A stretch of 64,000 bases of DNA from Galaxea fascicularis (lineage: Eukaryota; Cnidaria; Anthozoa; Scleractinia; Euphylliidae), in NCBI GenBank assembly GCA_948470475.1, contig OX419338.1, forward strand, positions 29,216,548 through 29,280,547, given 5' to 3'. Every line of letters starts with the position of its first letter. Within the stretch, counting starts at the first letter, position 1. The translations under genes and the position numbers were made by a program. Below, piece after piece: positions 21,701-44,240 of this stretch. The notes below the pieces were generated by a model. The model was given only the letters and a program-made list of their open reading frames with translations. It did not search any database and was not told the origin of the DNA.

Positions 21701-24400
21701 GGATTTGGGTGTGTCTATCTATGGTTTCCCCCCTATTCTTTTGAAAAAGACTGTAGAAGAAGAAGGATGGGTATTTCAACAGACGATTCTCACGAAAAAC
21801 ACATTATTTTTCACTATTTTTCCCAGTTGCAAAGCTTTTGCGACGCATGCGCAAAGGGTTAACATGAGCGAAACTTTTTCGGGGAGAAGTGCTCTGCGGT
21901 TATAAAACTGAAGCCTGAAAACAATTAACCGCCAACAGGAACGAATTTTGGCAACATTTACATGATTAAAAATTGGAATGATCTTAATATAATATAATTA
22001 TTGCGCTAATCAAGTCAGTTCATTATTATGTAGTGAAAATGTTCTTAACAAGCCTGCCACTGTGAAAAAAAATGACATCCAGTTTCAATTTCAACTTTCG
22101 AGGAAACCGCTTTATTTCAATCGGTTTTAAAGAATTAGCCAGATATCCGCACAGCCCCTTACGTATACATTAATTATGCGTGCATTCGGTGACTCAAGTT
22201 CTATTCGTTTTCGGAGCAAGTTTAGCATGAAAGTGATGCATGTATAATTAATGTATGGGGCCGTGTGGAAATCCTTCCAAAGAATTTCGGCTGTTTGCCA
22301 TTTAAACGTCCGCTCAAGCTAAAACAAAGTCAGCTATGGACTTTATTTTTACCTTCACTGTGTAGAATTTTAATTAAAAATAAAGTCACAGAGGAGAATA
22401 TAACTTCATTGTTTGAACCATCCTCTCTTGGTTGGAACTGAATAACTGAAACAACGGTCTCTAGCCCCGGCCGGGAAAGGTGGGGGGGGCTTCTCTTCGG
22501 AATTCTTTGTAGGGGTCCGGTGTGCCGCCCAGTTCTCCAAATCCTCACCCTGTTTGAGACCAAAAAAATGCATTTTCCACACCAATTTTTAGACCTAACG
22601 TTGCGGTTACAAATTTTCCTACTGGCTTTGTTCTAGCGTACGCTGTGGGCTTCGCATCAGTGCGAGGCCAATAATTGGTAAAATTCAGCTCGAATGATAT
22701 ATTTTGGTTGCTTCTTCTTTCTCTATTATTCATTTGGTGTTGAAAAGACAAATGTATACGGTCTCGTTGTTCCCTGGAAAACGTACCCGATTTAAGACCG
22801 TAATGGTCAAAATCTATTCTTGTGTTTAGACCAAAAAGGCTCAAAAACCATACCCATTGGGGCGGCACATGCCTGTATAGCTTATATAAGAGAGTACCCA
22901 CCTCCCGGGTCTTGAGCAAAGAGCTTTGGAGGTTCATTTAGATCACACTGATTTGAAATTTTTTTGTGTGGGAATATTAAAATAGTTAAAAAAATTGTTA
23001 CGAATACGAAAGGTTAAGGATTTGGTAAAACTTAAGATTTCCGGTCGTGTCGTGCAGGGAAAATGCCAATAAGAAAAGCAAGATAATGTTGCATTGTTAG
23101 ATTTATTAACTTGGCATCACAGCGAGTTAGTAACCGCAAATTTGTTTACGGTCCGTCGTATTATCCAAACTGCAAAACTGGAACACGTAGTTATTGTAAT
23201 AGGTTAAGCGGCTTAAAACAATAAAGGACACCGCTTACCAGCACCGAAAAGAGTTGTTAGATTTCCAAAACAATGGCGACTTTTTATCCAATTGCATATT
23301 GGTCTAATATCCATGCGTTCGTCGGACGCGACAGTTTCAAAGCATTCACTGTTGGCGAGACAAACTCTTGGAAAAGAATTGTTCAGTTGTTTGTGCTATT
23401 TCCAGCTGATACCTAGACAATATCACATAATCTCACTGTTGTTCGGTAAATACGCCGGGCCGACATCAAATTTGACCCCGGTATTGTCCCCGCCATTAGT
23501 GAAGTCATCGTGGCGGTTTGTCGGAAATTCAAAGTGCGTTGAATTTAAATTAAATTAGTCATTTTCAATGTGTCCTGTATTTTCCTATTTGTTCTCTAAA
23601 TCAACCCTGCGAAAGTAAATAACTATTAAATTGTTGAAGCCAAGAGAACAGCTTCAAAAGCCTGTTGAACAGCGAAATAGGTCATGCAGTTTTGTGGAAG
23701 TGATCAACTCCGGATCTGAAATCGCTTATTTAAAAAGTTTCAAGTCTATTTGAATTCAATTAATTAACCGCACTTTGGCGAAAAAAAAACCGTTGTCGAA
23801 GAAAGTTCTCTCTCTCTTTACTTTTTTTAATTTTTGGTGCCTCAAATCGCGATAACGCCTTTTTCTTTGAATTTCTTGCGCCGGGAAATCCCAGAAAGTT
23901 TCGGCAATTTTTGGTGATGACCTGTTGCGGGTTTGGGAAGCGGCACCATTCAAGCACCGCCTTCAATCAATTTTCGGAAAACTACAAGATCTTTTCGGCA
24001 ATGCCTGTCCTGTATTTACAATCTTGAATTCAAAATTCGACTAGAGAGGCAAAAAATAAACAAATGACCCCGGAGGTCGGAATCTGTGCCTTTACGACTC
24101 CGACTTGTGTTTGAACAAATGGACTTCAAACTGGTCATTTTCCAGGACTTTGACTAGGCCGTCGGCCTCTGAAGTCGTTTGTGTGTTAGTTGGAGTTAAT
24201 CTAATGCACGCCGAGCCCTTGTGCTGCAATATTTGCAGAGGGAAAGTCAAGGTCGAGGAAACATAGAAAAGAAAACAATTCACTTTCTATTGAAATACGA
24301 CGAGCCCAGACGAAGTTACTGGTGAATAGACAATTCGTCGCCGGCTCGTTAAAACTGCACGGAGAATTCGTGTGTACGTACGTAATGCAGCGTGTGGAAT
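18767..24400. other. Intergenic stretch of decayed repeats
   Basis: Identifiable pieces: a palindrome AACCTCGTTCCCAGG / CCTGGGAACGAGGTT at 19610-19645; mariner-type debris 19650-19985 ending in GCGGTTCCACAGTGTA; a repeat at 20040-20200 (+) with a divergent copy at 22640-22940 (-) sharing ATAGATTTTGAC and TTACGGTCT; and 20975-21110, homologous to 55705-55855. No host gene is supported; short open frames lack family features. Confidence 0.45.
21177..21333. mobile_element. 157-bp MITE with GCAGGCGCGGATC ends
   Basis: A perfect 13-bp terminal inverted repeat, GCAGGCGCGGATC at 21177-21189 and its complement at 21321-21333. A related phrase (GCAGAGGCGGTTCC) occurs near 17103. No clear target duplication. 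Confidence 0.6.
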
Positions 24401-24692
24401 TGCTGTTCAATTGTTTTGTTCCATGTCAATTGTTGATTGAATTCAGAGGATTGTTTATAGTTTGAAGCCAGAGGTCTCAGTTGGAGCGCTGCACTGCAAC
24501 CACGAGCTTCATTTAAACACGCGGTGAAAAATTCACGGCCACACTGTGAGGTGAAATTTTAGAGCGCAAAGATTAGAAGAACTGAAACACTCCGCTTCTT
24601 AAGCACGCGTCTTTCTTCTCAAAAGTCAACTCCGGAAAGTACTTGAACCGGTAGCTTCTGTAACAGCAGCAAGCGATTTGCCTGCCCGCAAA

Positions 24693-25106
24693 ATGTCAAG
24701 GGATATTCTACCCCATGTCTCAAGAATACAGAGAGTTTGGAACACGAGCCAACAAGGGTACTATATCCCTACTCAGTCTAGCAACACCACGCAAGAGAAT
24801 TTGCGTTATTCTGCTGAAACACTTGTTGCGAGAAGATTGGCATGGATTGGAGACCAAATTGAACTGAGAAGAATATCGGCGGGACCCGCGGGAAATGACC
24901 CGAGGTTGATTGGACGATCTCTTGCTGTCGCGGGAGATGTTTTGGACTGCAGGTACAAGCCCCTTGCTAGAAGAAATGAAACTATTTTGAGACTTTTTTG
25001 GAGATGTTTCTCTGATCAAGAAGATGCAGGTTTGGTTTTTACAGGCGCTATATTGCAAGTCACTTACCTGGTACTACAGCAAGTGTCACGGAATATGCTT
25101 CTGTAA
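24693..25106 (+). CDS. Putative BH3-motif protein A, two BH3-like motifs
   Basis: Single-exon frame of 137 residues from ATG 24693, starting MSRDILPHVS. Residues 45-56, VARRLAWIGDQI, fit the BH3 pattern h-x3-h-x2-h-G-D-x-h exactly (V45, L49, I52, G53-D54, I56). Residues 73-84, IGRSLAVAGDVL, fit again with Ala at the third hydrophobic site and continue DCRY, resembling Bak-type BH3. No BH1 or BH2 (NWGR-like) signature is seen. The C-terminus (114-128) is hydrophobic and could be a weak membrane anchor. An AATAAA lies at 25369-25374. The reading frame opens at a TTG 15 bases upstream, but ATG is the natural start. A role in Bcl-2-family apoptosis control is inferred from the motifs only. Confidence 0.6.
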   Translation: MSRDILPHVSRIQRVWNTSQQGYYIPTQSSNTTQENLRYSAETLVARRLAWIGDQIELRRISAGPAGNDPRLIGRSLAVAGDVLDCRYKPLARRNETILRLFWRCFSDQEDAGLVFTGAILQVTYLVLQQVSRNMLL

Positions 25107-25368
25107 CTCCGTGTTGCTACTTTCTCAGGAAACACCGAACACAGAACAATGTCACGAAAAACTGAAATTTCTTGCTGACTGTTAGCGGGAATTGTATTTA
25201 ATAGTTTCACGGAAAATAAGGTGACAATGTTAATAGTTTGCGGAGTTATTTAAGAAAGCATTTTGGCTCGGCCTGTGTCGATATCTTGCTTGCATTGTAA
25301 ATGATATGTCGTATTTTGATGGATTTTGACAAAGCTTATTGTATATAACCTCTTCATGATGGACCTGC

Positions 25369-25374
25369 AATAAA
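25369..25374 (+). terminator. Poly(A) signal for BH3-like gene A
   Basis: AATAAA about 260 bases after the stop codon, followed by a T/G-rich stretch (GTTGTGTGTTT). Confidence 0.55.
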
Positions 25375-25399
25375 AGTTCGATATGGTAATCGTTGTGTG

Positions 25400-28300
25400 T
25401 TTATTTAGAATTACTTTTCTCACATCACAACAAAATGGTACGACCTAAACAACTTAGAAAAAACTCAATGCGTTTCTCTTCCTTAAATGTTCTCTTACAT
25501 TTCCGGGGATAGCTACTTTAATGTTGTAAACGTAAATGAAAAAATTGACGCCGAAAAACTTGGGATAACTGAAAGTTATCTTCGCTGTCCATCCACCCCT
25601 GAAAATGTCGCTAAATTTGCCCCAAAGCTTAACTAGAATTTATCTCTACTCGGAACAGACAAACGATTGAATTCTTGAGGTTCAAAAACAATTCTTGTCG
25701 TAATTTTTAGTGGTTTTAGTTTTAAAACAATGTTTTGTCAAAATGCCAATCTATTTGTTTCGAACAAAAGATCCTTGAACGAGAAAATGCAATGTCAGTC
25801 AAAATTAAAAACAATTTCCTAACACCTAAAGTTGATTTGAATGGCAAAACACTGATGGGGATCTTAAATAAGCGGATCGTATCTGTTACAATATCAACAA
25901 GCTTTGCCCCTACATTCGCGTTTAACAAATCTCGTTGCATTTTTATAAGTTCTCCGATAATTCGAGTAGCGGGTTGAGGCGTCAAAGTGTCTATTACCAG
26001 TAAACTTACACAATAACTCGCATGCTGTTATCTTTTAGCCCCCCACAGTTACAATGTTCGATCGCTAGACCATAGTTAAGAAACGGCCTATTAAAAATTG
26101 ATGGCAACTCAGCTTCTTTGTAAACAAGGCAGTTTTCTTTTCCGTGTTGCTATGCTTTCCTTTTAAAAAAATTCACGTCAAAAAACGCCAATGTACGCCG
26201 CAAAGTTTCTAGTTCTGATCAGTATTTTTTGTGTTTTGTTTCGCAAGTATACATGCTTGTCGTGTTCTTCTTGAGAGATTTTCTTCTGAGCGTGCGAGAG
26301 TCTCGAAGTGCCAGACTCAGTGCTAAATTTCGTGTTCCATCAGTTTGCTTATACTTCTGATCGCATGTTTCCTCGTAAAAGTAAGGATTAATCATCACTT
26401 GTTTTTTCAGAAGTTGCCGAAATTGCCCGAGTGGCACATTAATCCCTAATTTTATTCGGCCCCATGCGATTATCCATACAGGCGGTCCTCTTCTGTGAAA
26501 ATGGCGTTGGAACCATCTGGAACCGTTAACACCTCCCGCAAAACACGAAGAAAAACGAACACGCACAAAAAGACCCTAGCTCGAAACTAATATAACCCGA
26601 ATGATTGATTAGCTAACGGCGAAGAAGACGAAAAAATTCATGTTTTGAAAGGAAGTTAACTGGAAAGAATGGTGCTATGGAGTCACGGCTAAATCTGAAG
26701 ACAACGCCAACATTCGGGCTTTCGAATCTAGCAGCCATTTTTCATAATTGCTTCTTTTCTTTCGGGTTTTTGAAGGTCGAGTTGTTTCTTTTCGAAGGCG
26801 AAGAAGCCATACCATCTGGGAGCAGTGTGGACACGGTATCCAAAGACAGCACCTGGAAAAAACAATTGCCCAGTGCCCCCTCCCCCTCCCCCGTCATTCC
26901 CTTTAGAGATTAAAGCGTTTTCGTCAACAGAGGTATAAGAATCAGGGTCGTTCAGGAGTTGAATCGTTGTGCTTTTTGTTGTAACTAATTTTCATGCGAA
27001 ACGGTTTTCTGCAACATCTTGAACGTACTGGATGCAGAGAAATTCTTCAATCGTCTCTGCTAAAACCGACAAAAGTACGCTAAATGTGACATCACGGTCT
27101 TTTCTGATCAGCAATAACACGGCCAGCTGGTGTTCAGTCAACTGAAGTGCGTCGACAGCATGTTATACTAGGTTATCATAGCGAGGAACTACGTGCTCTG
27201 GTGAAAAGTAAACTTTATTTTAAGTTGCAGTAATAATAACAGAAGCAACAACACCCCTACAATAACAATCTTTATTTCTGCTCCTATGATGACATACATT
27301 TTATCATGTTTTTATACTGATAGAAAAAATTGATGTTAAATTAAATATATATGGTTAGAAAGAGCACAGCCACTTAGAAATACTAGCAAATGCTAAGTGG
27401 ATGGTAAAACAAGAGGAAAACCTTAAGAGTCGATTTATAGGGGCCACTTCGACCTCCGAGTGCAAGAGGGTAACACTTGAAAAAGACGGAAAGGACATGA
27501 GTGCACCTAAAGCGTGCTCTTTACCGTAATTGTGCAAGTGGCTTCACGTGACAAACCCTAGACACCAAGACGGCAGTGAAACCAAGTTCGTTATCAGGAA
27601 ACCAGCCATCGGAACCGGATTACACGTTTTCAGGTCCTGCCTGGGTGAGTTTGTCATTTGTTAGACATAAAGTTCACTCGAATTAAGATGTAACCTGTTT
27701 CATCTGCATTCATGATGGAAGTAGGCTTTGCATACTATTAAAGTGGAAGTGGAAAGGCGGAGCCCCAAGAATTCTTATAGGGTCTCCGGTTCGTGAACAT
27801 TAAATGTTTTTTCTCTCTTCAACATGAACATTTTTAAGTCCTTCAATTATCGTACAGGACTTAAGATTCATACATTTTCCATCCATTCAGATGCTCTGCC
27901 GTCACTTCAATCGCCCTTACGGCTGCCAATGATTTTAATGATGGTACCACTGGCGCTTCTTGAGCTGTCACTGTGCAGGCATCTTCTATCAAGTCTTCGA
28001 CCACAAAATCTCTGCAGCGACGATGAAGGCGTTCTCCGGCGTTCATCCAGTACTGAACAACTTTGTTTAAATGTTAATGAATGAAGCTAACATTGCACGC
28101 ATGCGTCTTTTATCACCATGGAAACCCTCTTCCACTGGCCTGAACACTGCTGGATGTTTCTCAAAGACACCACTTTATCACAAAGAAACCTTCGGCGTCA
28201 AGATTCTCCTCTACGCACTGCTCTCCGAACGCGCTTTGATAAAGAGCATAATTTATTTCACCTTGGTTTTCAGTTCGCTGACAAAGCATCTTTATATTTT

Positions 28301-28980
28301 CACTTTCGGTTTCCATGATGACGAGGTACCCACGCTCACAGCGTCTGCCATTCGCTGTTTCCCATCGTGAAAGATGACTTGTAGGATATGTGGATCGTTT
28401 TGATGAAGGGAATATCAAAAATCCATTTTATTGACTGGGTCTGGATGGGTTTGACCGCTTGGCGCCAAAATACCTTGGAGTGATGACCCACCTGACCCCT
28501 CTTCCCGAATGCACTCCACACAGTGTTATCACGAAGTCTGCCTTCCATGAGGTAAACTCCAAAACAAGCAAACGGCGTTGTTCTTCTATTCCTCCAACCA
28601 AACTTTCTCAGTGCGCACGGCGAACATAGAACCGTTCGATAGATAACATAACTCGTCTACTATTTATAAGGACTATGCCCACAATATCTTCCGGGTAATA
28701 TCTTCGATCAAGTAATTACAATGCTGTTTCGGTAACCCAGATCAACATCCGGGCTTCACTGTGAATTCGCAGAAAAACCAGATGTTGACCTGATGGTGGA
28801 TGCTATTTTCAGAAAAATAAATAAGGTGCACTAATTCCTAATTATAACAGATAATACAACATTAAGTCAGGAATTAAACGATGATGCATGTCAGATGCTA
28901 GCTGGAAGATTGCCGGAGAAGATGGCAAATACTCTGAAGGAAGTAAGGAACTTTTTTAAAAACAGGGGATTTCCTTCCTG
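25400..28980. other. Intergenic, no gene assigned
   Basis: Open frames of 60-115 codons occur on both strands (for example minus 26219-26566 and the minus cluster 27861-28548), but they lack ATG context, domain signatures or joinable exons. No clear repeat ends are seen. A missed fast-evolving gene cannot be excluded. Confidence 0.35.
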
Positions 28981-28983
28981 TAA

Positions 28984-29271
28984 TGCACCTATCAGTGTCA
29001 AGCCCGAGGGGGGGGGAGGGTCGGGCATAGGGTGGGGATTTTGACATTTTCTGAAAAAATTATCAAAATCCCCACCCTCGGGCCAAAAATACTTATCAAA
29101 AGTATCAAAATCTCCTTCAGTCCTTATTACACACAAGAGGAAAACAATAAAATTCCCCACCCTGGGGCCATGATGTCCGATCAAAATCCCTACCCTGGGG
29201 ATATACGTGACAGTCAAATCCCCGTGGGTTGCCCGACCCCCCCCCCCTCGGGCTTGACACTGATAGGTGCA
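28984..29271. mobile_element. 288-bp MITE with TAA target duplication
   Basis: Very well preserved TIRs of about 33 bp: TGCACCTATCAGTGTCAAGC then CCGAGGGGG at the left, complement at the right, flanked by TAA on both sides (28981-28983 and 29272-29274). TWA duplication is the Harbinger habit. The interior is a string of GGGG/CCCC blocks around AAAATCCCCACCCT units. Confidence 0.85.
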
Positions 29272-29879
29272 TAAACGAACGAAAGTCGGTCCGTTTTGCA
29301 ATAAATACGGGGAAGTACATGACTCAGCCTCACTTGGAAGTTATCCTGGTATTAAAAGCTGGAGGTCACGAGGTACCAAACAACAATCGTCCAACTTCAT
29401 TACTTCCTGTACTTTTAAGGGTTGCTAAAGGACCGGTCTTTATTTAGCGGGGGAGGGTGGGGGGGGGAAGGCTACTATATTTGGGGGGAGGGTCACTTTT
29501 TAGGGCGGGCCACAACTTCTTGGCCCGCCCTTCTAATTCTTGGCTTATCTTGTTAGTATGGTTAGGAGGACTCACCCGTCATTGACCATGTGTTGACACC
29601 AATTCGACAGAAACCTTAAGTCATCGACACCGATTCGACAGAAACCTGAAGTCTCCATATAGTCTCCTTAACTTCTCCATATTACCATCCTCTCTTTCCT
29701 CTACTTTGTGCAAAATAAATCGCGTTTGACATCTGTTAGATAAATCAGTGCTCTCCACTATACTAAATTCACTTGTATTTAGTTAAAGTTATTTTATTAT
29801 TCGACTGTATGGTCTGCGACTATCTGCCCCTGGGTCTCCAAGGATGTATCGTCTGGAAGTACTAACACGACATAAAGAA

Positions 29880-30240
29880 ACTCCAGCATGTTCTGAACTT
29901 CGCCGCTGGTATTCTGGCTGGTCTGAAGAAGTATGATCACATCTCGCCAGTCCTCACTCCGCCCCGCCCGCGGTCACTCCACCCCCTTGACGATCTTAGT
30001 TGGCTTCCAGTCAACGACCTTTTAATTTATCGTGACCTTATTATGATGTACAAATGCCTAAATGGCTTAGTTCCCAGTTATCTCATTAGGAATATTATCA
30101 GGTTATCTCAAATTTATGGAGGCACTGGGCAGTCCGACGACATTAATTTCTGTCATTTTTAAAATTCTCTGTAAATTGTACCGCTTATAAAGAAGATTAA
30201 CATCGTTGTAAATTGGCACTAAAACCCTAATAAATTGTAT
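29880..30240 (+). pseudogene. CR1-like LINE fragment, end of the RT region
   Basis: Translates to the typical C-terminal part of a CR1/L2-like reverse transcriptase (NFAAGILAGLKKYDHISP, then LDDLSWLPVNDLLIYRDLIM and YKCLNGLVPSYL), then loses frame and ends at a TTGTATTGTATT tail. Truncated at both sides. Confidence 0.75.
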
Positions 30241-30463
30241 TGTATTCACATTATCAATCAAGCTTCTGTGACCATGGCGACGAACTACAAGAAAAGTTCA
30301 GACAAAGTAAAAAGTTCATTTTCCACGTGGCTGGACTCTGCTGGCAATGACTAGTTTTTAGGCAGATATTGGTCATTGATTTAATGATTAAAAAAGGAGG
30401 CCGGGAGGTATGATAGATTATAACGTAATAATTAATAAAAAGTTCTCGCTTCCATACGTCGAG

Positions 30464-30535
30464 TCCCATATGGTCTAGTGGTTAGGATCCGGCGCTCTCA
30501 CCGCCGTGGCCCGGGTTCGATTCCCGGTGTGGGAA
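30464..30535 (+). tRNA. tRNA-Glu (CTC)
   Basis: Complete cloverleaf: acceptor TCCCATA/TGTGGGA, D-stem GGTC, anticodon stem CGGCG/CGCCG with loop CTCTCAC (anticodon CTC, U33 present), and T-arm with GGTTCGATTCC as box B. Box A is TGGTCTAGTGG. A T-run terminator begins about 12 bases downstream. No intron. It lies between LINE debris and the FoxJ2/3 gene. Confidence 0.95.
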
Positions 30536-31028
30536 GACGATTTCTTTTTTTTTCCTACCGTCTCTCCAATTTTCTTTTTTTCTTGAAGAAGTTTGCTTTT
30601 TTTGTGACGAAGTTTTGTCAGTTGTTTTTGCTGTTGAAAAAGATGTTGTGATCAGCCATAGTTATTGTTATCATCGTTTTTGTTGTCGGTATTGTAAGGT
30701 AAAGCTGTTAACTTCGTTAGAATTTGACCGAAATGGAACTCTTACCTTTTTTATTTTAAATTTCAACAAACCCGAGGTAATTTCGTGCCAGTTTTCCATT
30801 TCCCAAGGTCACTCCCCGACGCAGAGGAAACCCAAACTAGGACACAACCGAAGCGTGACCTGCTTAAACAATGTTTGGTGACAATTCAATAAAGGTGACC
30901 CTCTTCGCCAAACCCTGCTGGAACTCCACACAAATTTTTCTTCCCTTTTACGCAGATATATTGCTTTTTATGTCGTCACTGATGACGAAGCACTATGCTC
31001 ACACATAGCAGAGACATGCGCACCCACC

Positions 31029-41104
<10,076 letters not shown>

Positions 41105-41936
41105 ACAAGGGTCGCATGATAGCAACTATCTGGTTATGTGACGCGGGGATGGGAAGTTCAGGATGTAGACGAGCTTGGGACTCCAAGACATTTTTATTGG
41201 CTTGACATAATTTTACATGTATATATCATGTAATGTGAAGTTAATGTATTTAAATGCTAATGGTTAGAAATCTCTGGTAGAAGGTGAAACCATAGTCTCT
41301 AAGCCCCAAAGGTGACATTCAATAATTGAATTGTTTCAGACCTACCATTACATAATTTCCAGTAAGGTAAAAGATATGCCTTGGGTAACCAAAATAAAAA
41401 AGTCCATGATTTTTTATGCAGCATTTCTCAAGTTGTAACAACAGAACACAGAGAGAACCAGGGTTCAAAATAGCAGCCGACACTTTGGTCGCACTTGCTG
41501 GCGATTTTTCACGGAAGCAACAGAAAATTACATCTATTTGGCAAAAAAATCAGCCTTGGGAAAAAAGCCTATAAATTCAGGCTTAAAGCTGTGATTTTAT
41601 TTTGAACCCTGAGAACAGTGATCAGAATTGTATTTTGATACTGGGGCTTAAAGGCTTAACTACCAATCTGTTGCTTAGAAACAAAGTGGAAGGTCATTGT
41701 CCCTAGAATCAGTAGAAAGGGGGAATGACTTGTTACAAGTCGCATGCTTGGCATCAGCAAAGTGGTGAAGAGCCAGTTTTTTTTGCCAGCAGAACTTGTG
41801 TTTTCTTTTACACAATCATTCACACATGCTCTTTATTCACATTTCACCCTGTTTCTCAGTGTTTCAGAGCAAATCCTATGCTTTCCTTGTCCTGTTCTAG
41901 TTGCTCCTCCAGCTATCAAACATGTTTGTTAGAAAT
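41105..41936 (+). other. FoxJ2/3 3' UTR and flank
   Basis: AT-rich sequence after the TGA stop. AATAAA at 41393-41398 is one candidate poly(A) signal. No coding signal. Confidence 0.5.
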
Positions 41937-42079
41937 GTGTGGTTCTAGAATTTATCCATACCCCCTCTCCCCACATAAGGTTTCTTTGTTTGCACTTGCA
42001 CCTCTACCACCCCCCACCCCTGGAATTTCTATTGACCCTCTGTGGGGGTGGAGGGCATGGATATTTTTTTGAACTGTAC
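41937..42079. mobile_element. 143-bp MITE, GTGTGGTTCC family, AAT duplication
   Basis: Starts GTGTGGTTCTAGAATTTATC, ends TTTTTGAACTGTAC, with AAT outside both ends (41934-41936 and 42080-42082). A short decayed relative of 34188-35163. Confidence 0.7.
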
Positions 42080-42816
42080 AATGCCAAATGCCAACAAAAA
42101 AGTCAGTTTGGCACATATTTTGAAAGAAAACCTACCTGGAGGTTAACTATGAATAGAATGTTCTGAATTCTACTTTCAATTATTGTTTAAAGAAAATCCT
42201 AGCAACAGCATTGTAGTTAAAGTGCTTTCTCCTACCATTAGCTCTAACATGCATCCCAATATAAAGATTTAAATCCTTGCATTTTCACTGGACGAGCAAC
42301 AGATTCTGTAGCTAATCTTATTTTTATCTTGCAGGTTCTTACATGTACATATATTTTTATTCGGAAGGTGGGAGAGATCTGTAACAATAATGTTTTACAT
42401 GGAATATCAGCTTGTAAATGAATGTTCTGTCTCAGTAATACAAAAGTTGCTTTCAGAAACAGAACACAAGATGCCCAACAGTCAGAGACTTATTGGTACA
42501 GGTCAAAGATTCAAACAAACAAAGAACAACACTTTTGTTTTAGATGAAAAAATTGTTCACTGATGTTTTTTAAGGATGCAAAGACATAATGATTGTTGTT
42601 AAAGCACTGGAAAATATTCATATAGTTAAAATTATAAAGACTAGGTATTTTTTGGAAAAGTTTGAATCTTTCCCTTGTAGTCTTTGTAAGACAGTGTAGT
42701 TAGTTATTGATGTGTATCTTCAGTAACTGAGATCACCTAAAGAATCAAGGAATTTAGACTGTACTCATGCAGAAATACAGAACTTCACAAGAAGGTACAT
42801 ATTTACCACGTTCTAG

Positions 42817-42926
42817 TTAACCCTTTAACTCCCAAGGGGTTCTCCCTTGACGAGTAAAATCGTCTGGCATTAGACAGAGTAAAATCTATAAGTGCCATTT
42901 GGCACTATCAGGAGCTAAAGGGTTAA
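42817..42926. mobile_element. 110-bp TTAACCC MITE
   Basis: Left TTAACCCTTTAACTCC and right GGAGCTAAAGGGTTAA form terminal inverted repeats around AT-rich sequence with GTGCCATTTGGCAC in the middle. Confidence 0.7.
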
Positions 42927-43930
42927 TAGTGGTCCTTAAGAATATGATTGCATCCGGGTATTCATAATTATGCAAACCACTTTGCACATTATACTAAATG
43001 GCATCATGGGGAAAGCAATGGTGGGGAGCTTTCATTTTAATTACCATGTTTATTCTGTAATCATCCACTTCAAACTCTGCACTAACATGATAAGCCTTTT
43101 GCTCAGAAAAAGTCTTTTTCAGTTTTGGCTTGGAAAGAGTGAAGGGTTCGATAAAGTGTTGCGGAAACTGAAAGTGAAATAAGCAGCAACAAAAGATTCA
43201 CACAATAGGAAGAAAAGCACTTGGACATCAGCATGAATATTTTTGTTCCAAAATAGTGTTTGTCATTTTTTCTATGTAGTGCATGTGACCATTTCTAGTG
43301 GGACCATCAGAGAGGCAACTGCACTGTAAACTAACTAAGTATTAAATAAGTATTTCACGTCTTCTGAGGCATTCCAAGGGAACAAAGAATTTTATGGTAA
43401 TTATTACAGTAATATATTGGAGTTTGTGTGGTAGTGAGAACCTGGAATCAGCACTTTTTATTCTGCCTTTTGAGGCAGAAAAAATTTGGCTGATCCCTGG
43501 TTAGGTACCAGTTGCTAGTCAGTATCCAGGTAGTGGTTTGTTTCGTGAATAGTGATTTAATGTTTGGCTCCAGCTGTTAGCCAACTGGTCATCCAGTTGG
43601 ACAAGATTCTGGATGGTCTGTCTGGCAGTTATCACAAACGGTCATTTAGAAATATCCCAAGCTAAGTAAATAAATAGTGTGTTTTGCTTTCTGCAGTTAA
43701 TTTACCTTTGTTTTCAAAATTTTCTTTACATTTAAGAATTCGCTTTTCACCGATGAATACTAGAGAAATCGGCTGGTTCCTGTTTAGATTGTTGAACCCA
43801 AAGACCCTGGTATAAGATTGACCCTCAAAACGATTTGATGCCATAACCACTCCCAACCAGAGCTGTGAAGAATCTGCGTCTTTCTGCCTTTCAGAACGCG
43901 TGTGATTCCATATTTTGCTCAATCTAATAT
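42927..43930. other. Intergenic, nothing recognised
   Basis: AT-rich sequence between the FoxJ2/3 and DDOST genes. No repeat ends or coding signatures seen. Confidence 0.35.
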
Positions 43931-44182
43931 CCTACCAATCTCAATGCTCTACTTCAAACTTTCTTCAACCTTAATGCTTGATATAACCACTAACTCTGCA
44001 CCTCAAAATATCTGCAATCTTTTTACTTCTACACAAGACACATCAGTATAATACCTGCACAGCATCTTCTGGTAACTACTATATTGTATGTTCAAGTTCA
44101 CACTGCAACCAGGTGGACAATCAGACATGGTTTGATGCTACTCTGGTTTAAAAATTGATGAATGTAATTTTAAAAGTTACAA

Positions 44183-44240
44183 TTCACGACCCAACGTTTC
44201 GACACTCCTGTCTAGTGTCTTCATCAGGGGTGATCTAGTG
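44183..44240 (-). ncRNA. Hammerhead-ribozyme-like motif of the Penelope-like element
   Basis: On minus: CTGATGA (44221-44227), a stem-II hairpin GACACT...AGTGTC, GAAA (44197-44200), a very short stem III (AC..GU) and GTC at the cleavage position (44188-44190). This order is that of the minimal hammerheads described in Penelope-like elements. Stem I pairing is weak here. Confidence 0.6.

Noticed and set aside
22131..22270. Inverted ATTAATTATGC / ATAATTAATGTAT phrases as a MITE
   Set aside because: Pairing is short, AT-rich and without defined ends or target duplication.
25722..25985. 87-codon minus-strand frame near BH3-like gene A
   Set aside because: Opens with TTG, is matched by an antisense frame of similar length and lacks domain features.
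26219..26566. 115-codon minus-strand frame, protein-like composition
   Set aside because: Starts at GTG, no recognised domain, no joinable exon or conserved motif visible. Kept only as a possibility.
27861..28548. Three adjacent minus-strand frames that might be exons of one gene
   Set aside because: Phases and splice sites do not give a coherent protein and no domain was recognised.
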